A DNA stretch of 64,000 nt from Bathynomus jamesi (taxonomy: Eukaryota; Arthropoda; Malacostraca; Isopoda; Cirolanidae). Below the pieces are notes generated by a model that was not told where the DNA came from, made no database searches, and saw only the letters and a program-made list of their open reading frames with translations. The DNA is taken from positions 1,526,001 through 1,590,000 of the forward strand of contig JAJOZX010000088.1 of the NCBI GenBank assembly GCA_023014485.1. The letters are read 5' to 3'. The position numbers and the translations under genes are program-made. Below, one piece after another: positions 60,604-64,000 of this stretch (position 1 is its first letter; each line of letters opens with the position of its first letter).

Positions 60604-60685
60604 GGCGCGTCAGAAATAGTGGCACCTCTCTCGGCAAGTAGTAAACAGTATAATTCATGAGAGTAATATCCTTAGCTTTTATCAG

Positions 60686-61039
60686 TTAAAAAAAGTTGTC
60701 AACCATAGGTTTCATGCGCTTAGAACACTTCTTTTTTGATGGCCTTTTACGTTTAGCGCCACGAGTTGGTAGCCCCTTCTTCCTCCGTACAGAGCGCTTC
60801 TTCCCGCCACCACGCATTTTTCTCCTTGCATCTTTGATGATTTCGTCCCATGTACGCTTTAAGTGCTTTTTTAGAGCTTCTTTAGGCTTAGCCCCGGCCA
60901 TTATATCTCTTACAGTGTTAAGACCTGATTGTAACGCTTTTCTGCCGAGATATCTGGCATCTCTCTTCAGCAAGGGGACAGCCGTACGCAGTATGGTTGA
61001 GAAAATGGAACCAATCCCACTCCCGCGCTGGCATCTCAT
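60686..61039 (-). CDS. pX-like small basic protein, intact
   Basis: ATG at 61039 to a stop at 60686, 117 codons, no lesion. The N-terminus MRCQRGSGIGSIFSTILR carries the Gly-Ile-Gly hydrophobic motif seen in adenovirus pX-like and adintovirus/Maverick minor virion proteins. A helical middle (DARYLGRKALQSGLNTV) is followed by a very basic tail (RRKMRGGGKKRSVRRKKG; KRKRPSKKKCSKR) suited to DNA binding and nuclear entry. It overlaps the end of the F54H12.2-like C-terminal frame, the usual order in related elements. Role as a DNA-condensing core protein is inferred. Confidence 0.7.
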   Translation of the reverse strand: MRCQRGSGIGSIFSTILRTAVPLLKRDARYLGRKALQSGLNTVRDIMAGAKPKEALKKHLKRTWDEIIKDARRKMRGGGKKRSVRRKKGLPTRGAKRKRPSKKKCSKRMKPMVDNFF

Positions 61040-61640
61040 TTTTGATAGACTGTGAACGACCTTCGGGTCCTTCCGTCACAGTGCGACGGAAGTGCAGCTT
61101 CACTGTTAAGCTCCCGTCACCAAATGGAAAATTTTTACCACCAGTCGTTCTTATATCTATTGAAATACTGGTTTGTAGGTTAGCTTTGACTTTGACATAA
61201 TGAGGCTTGTTGTATGTGATGCTTAAGCTACTTCCTCTATGATTGGGAATGTGGGTGATGCGTAGCGGCCGTGCCTGGGTATCCCAACAAACTTATGTTC
61301 CACGATATTGCTGTAAATATAGCATATGTCCGGGGGAGGGTCTCCATCGTTCAATTTCTCCAATTTCAGCTGATACAATAAGCTGCACAAGTCATATTGT
61401 GATTCGTGAAAAGTATCTCTTTGATAGCTGCCCCATATCTGCCCTCGGTTATAATTTTGAACAGCCATTTGTCTTTAATATTTCTGTTAGCCTTTCTTTG
61501 ATTTTAGAGTCAAAGTATGTGACGGGGTATCTTTGTTTACGATTTCGTATACTAAATCAGACGTAAGATTTGAACTTTTGAAACTACCATTTAAGTCTCT
61601 CACAGCATTCTCGGCAGTATCATATTGACCAGATCCGAGT
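61030..61640 (-). pseudogene. C-terminal half of the F54H12.2-like virus gene
   Basis: The minus strand reads SGQYDTAENAVRDLNG, NLTSDLVYEIVNKDTPS, then in other frames MAVQNYNRGQIWGSYQRDTF, YSNIVEHKFVGIPRHGRY, and finally VKANLQTSISIDIRTTGGK and GSLTVKLHFRRT. The last stretch matches the conserved C-terminus of this family. At least two frameshifts. The part before SGQYDT is missing here, while the N-terminus lies on the far side of the pX-like gene, so the gene is permuted. Confidence 0.65.
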
Positions 61641-61906
61641 GTTACTTCTGTCGTGTAGTACTACGCCTCCCCTCTCCGGGCGGCGCGCATTGTATCAGTT
61701 AACCTCCGCATACAATGGTTCTTAGACGTGTCTTTCTAACTGTTAAAGATTTCTCGCGTAGAAGAAAAAACAATGGCTTCCACTGACGCTGCATGCTCTA
61801 TATTACGCCATGCTCCATATTACACCATTTTACATCACAACGAGTTCGCGTACACTGGGGCTGTGAATGTAAATCTTGTGATTATGGAGAGTTTGAGATA
61901 TTTCTA
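61545..61906 (+). repeat. Inverted repeat C with a deleted copy of gene A
   Basis: 61545-61772 is the inverse of repeat B, including the leader. 61773-61906 is a plus-strand copy of gene A that begins ATGGCTTCCACTGACGC, drops about 310 bases and resumes at CACAACGAGTTCGCGTACAC. It breaks off at 61906, where TAGTGGTGGACCGGATGTC begins. Confidence 0.8.
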
Positions 61907-61907
61907 C

Positions 61908-62450
61908 TAGTGGTGGACCGGATGTCAGTTTTTCAACATCTGCGGATGCGGATGCGGATGCGGATATTTAGTTAATCTATCAATATAATATAGAATTAGG
62001 AATATATGACATAATTTTTCCAATTTCGTGATAATACTATTATGGCAGGCAATGCATAAGAATTAAAATTAATATTAATGTTTTCATTATGATAAAAATA
62101 ATAACTTTCTCAAGAGTTTCAGCCACAGAGAATTCAATGAAACAAGTTTCATTCAATTTTCTGTGTTACCAGGTATTTATATTTTGAGGTTTATATATTT
62201 GTTTGTTCATTAATAACACCGATCTGCATGAAAATCGATTTCTTTATTTTGAGTTGTGATTCTGAAGCAGTTCGCTGCGCTGAATTAAAAAATGCTACCA
62301 ATTGTTTTCTATCACCCACAGTTTTAAAGTTATTAGTTAAACAATTTTGGGGCGTTTTGTAATTTTTTACCTTTTTTATCTTTAATTAATTTCCTTTTTT
62401 CATATTTTTCAGATAGATAATTCTAACATTACGTCTTTAAAATTTTAATA
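61908..62450. other. Possible left end of a hAT-type element; no gene
   Basis: The sequence begins TAGTGGTGGACCGGATG, a hAT-like terminus, followed by (GCGGAT)n at 61944-61969 and AT-rich DNA. It ends the virus-like block abruptly. It may be the left end of the element that carries the gene at 62451. No right end is in view. Confidence 0.45.
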
Positions 62451-64000
62451 ATGGCTTCTAGAGGATGTACCCATAGTCCAGACATATTTTGTTATATTTG
62501 TGGTCGGTATGTTGTTGTAAAACAAAGGACAAATGTAACGACCTTCATTAAGAGAGCTTAGCATGCTAATTTTGGAATTAAATTAGGAGATCAAGACAAA
62601 AGTTGGGCTCCACACAAGGTTTGTCTTACGTGTGTTGCGGCACTAAGGAATTGGAGCAAAGGTAAAAAGAAAAGTTTGCCATTTGGGATCCCTATGGTAT
62701 GGCGCGAGCCTAGAAACCATACCGACGACTGCTACTTCTGTTCTTGCAGTGTTAAAGGTTATAATGCAAAGAATAAAGAGAGCCTTCAATACTCAAGTCT
62801 TCCATCTGCAATACTGCCGGTACCCCATGGTCCAGAAGTTCCTATTCTCCGCCCACCCGAGAGTCTGGGTCAATACAATTCAGATTCTGATTCAGCTCCA
62901 AATCCAGACAATGATGATGTTTATGAACAGCCAACAGCTGACCGAGATCCTCCTAAACCATTAACCCAAGCTGAACTAAATGACTTAGTCAGGGATTTGA
63001 ATCTGCCTAAGGACTCTGCAGAACTTTTGGGGTCTAGATTGCAGGAGAACAATTTATTGGCATCCGACACATACTTCGCTTGGTACAGAAATCGTGAGAA
63101 AGACTTCGTGCCTTTTTTCGAAGAAGATGGTCCCTTGGTATTTTGCAAGGACATCACAGGATTAGTGTGCAAGCTAGGCATCGAATACCAAACCAGTGAC
63201 TGGAGGTTGTTTATAGATTCCTCTAAAACCAGTCTAAAAGGAGTGTTACTGCACAACGGTAACAAATATGCATCAATCCCAGTGGCCCATTCTACTCATT
63301 TAAAAGAGACCTATGATAACATGAAACTGCTTCTGGAAAAAATTCAGTATCAAAATAAAAGATGGATATTGTGTGGGGATCTCAAAGTCCTTTGTATGTT
63401 ACTTGGGCAGCAATCAGGATACACTAAGATGCCATGTTTCATCTGCGAATGGGATAGTCGAGCACGTGACCAGCACTGGGAGAGTAAAACTTGGCCTCCT
63501 AGAGAGAATCTTACCCCAGGATCAAAGAACATTTTACATGAACATCTAGTTGAACCAAATAAAATCCTCCTACCACCCTTGCACATTAAGTTAGGCTTGA
63601 TGAAGCAGTATGTCAAAGCATTGAATAGAGAAGGTGAGTGTTTCAAGTACATTTGTTCAAAATATCCAAAGATTAGCTACGAGAAAATAAAGGAAGGTGT
63701 TTTTATAGGTCCTCAGATTAGAAAGTTATTGACAGACGATCATTTCCTGAACACAATGACCAATAAAGAAAAAGAAGCATGGCTTGGTTTCAAAGATATT
63801 GTTGAAAACTTCTTGGGAAACTACAAAAGGCAAAATTATGAAAGACTGGTGGAAAATATGCTTAAAAAGTTTTGCGCCTTAGGCTGCAACATGAGCCTGA
63901 AAGTTCACTTCTTATTTTCGCATCTTGACCGTTTTCCCGAAAATCTCGGAGATGTCAGTGAGGAGCAAGGGGAACGATTTCACCAGAACATCAAAACCAT
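62451..64000 (+). pseudogene. Widespread transposon-type protein, partial at window edge
   Basis: The ATG at 62451 (MASRGCTHSPDIFCYICGRY) opens a frame with one TAG at codon 37 and is then open for about 480 codons to the window edge. An N-terminal Cys motif (CYICGRY; CLTC) precedes an acidic linker (YNSDSDSAPNPDNDD). The core has TSDWRLFIDSSKTSLKGVLL, ILCGDLKVLCMLLGQQ, CFICEWDSRARDQHW, PPLHIKLGLMKQYVKALN and SEEQGERFHQ. Many near-identical genes occur in arthropod and cnidarian genomes, so it is almost surely a transposon gene. I cannot name the superfamily. The Asp/Asp/Glu candidates are FIDSSK, CGDLK and SEEQGE. Confidence 0.7.

Overview
This is 64 kb of AT-rich eukaryotic repeat-dense DNA. 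It has no ribosome-binding-site operons and no recognisable host gene. Long (AG)n, (AC)n and (AT)n microsatellites, short TTAGG runs and many decayed animal transposons (CR1/L2-group, RTE and Jockey-like non-LTR elements, Penelope, mariner, hAT, a 5S-derived SINE) point to an arthropod. A decapod crustacean is my guess, from general resemblance only. Nearly every coding stretch is a broken mobile element or an endogenous virus-like remnant.

Layout. 1-1410: CR1-like retrotransposon on the minus strand. 1411-3840: microsatellites and foldback repeats. 3844-5955: Penelope-like element preceded by a palindromic leader that carries a hammerhead-like core. 5999-6522 and 12050-12596: two copies of a dispersed repeat. 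6961-9660: nearly complete CR1-like element. 12745-15830: almost intact RTE element. 15845-17215: fragment of a second retrotransposon family. 18560-23330: CR1-group element whose ORF1 has a PHD-like and CCCH fingers and which is split by a mariner deletion derivative. 23331-27400: MITEs, foldbacks and tandem repeats. 27400-31560: mariner split by a 3-kb divergent hAT-like transposon. 32551-45190: one retrotransposon carrying three hAT-type insertions, the last of which carries a second divergent hAT-like element. 45196-46383: DD41D mariner. 47121-47655: hAT MITE. 48896-49630: very large hairpin. 49700-51760: Jockey-like element carrying a 5S-derived SINE. 52174-61906: rearranged PolB-encoding Maverick/adintovirus-like endogenous virus, itself hit by a DD41D mariner. 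62451-64000: large transposase-like ORF that runs off the window.

The window is a stack of insertions rather than a set of cooperating genes. Several insertion sites are exact: target-site duplications can be read and the host reading frame resumes on the far side. These junctions give relative ages and define element ends. The most unusual material is (i) two members of a long, poorly described hAT-like family with 8-bp target duplications, (ii) the virus-like block with a protein-primed-type DNA polymerase, a pX-like basic protein and a permuted structural-type gene, and (iii) three Penelope-type hairpins with complete or degenerate hammerhead-like cores.
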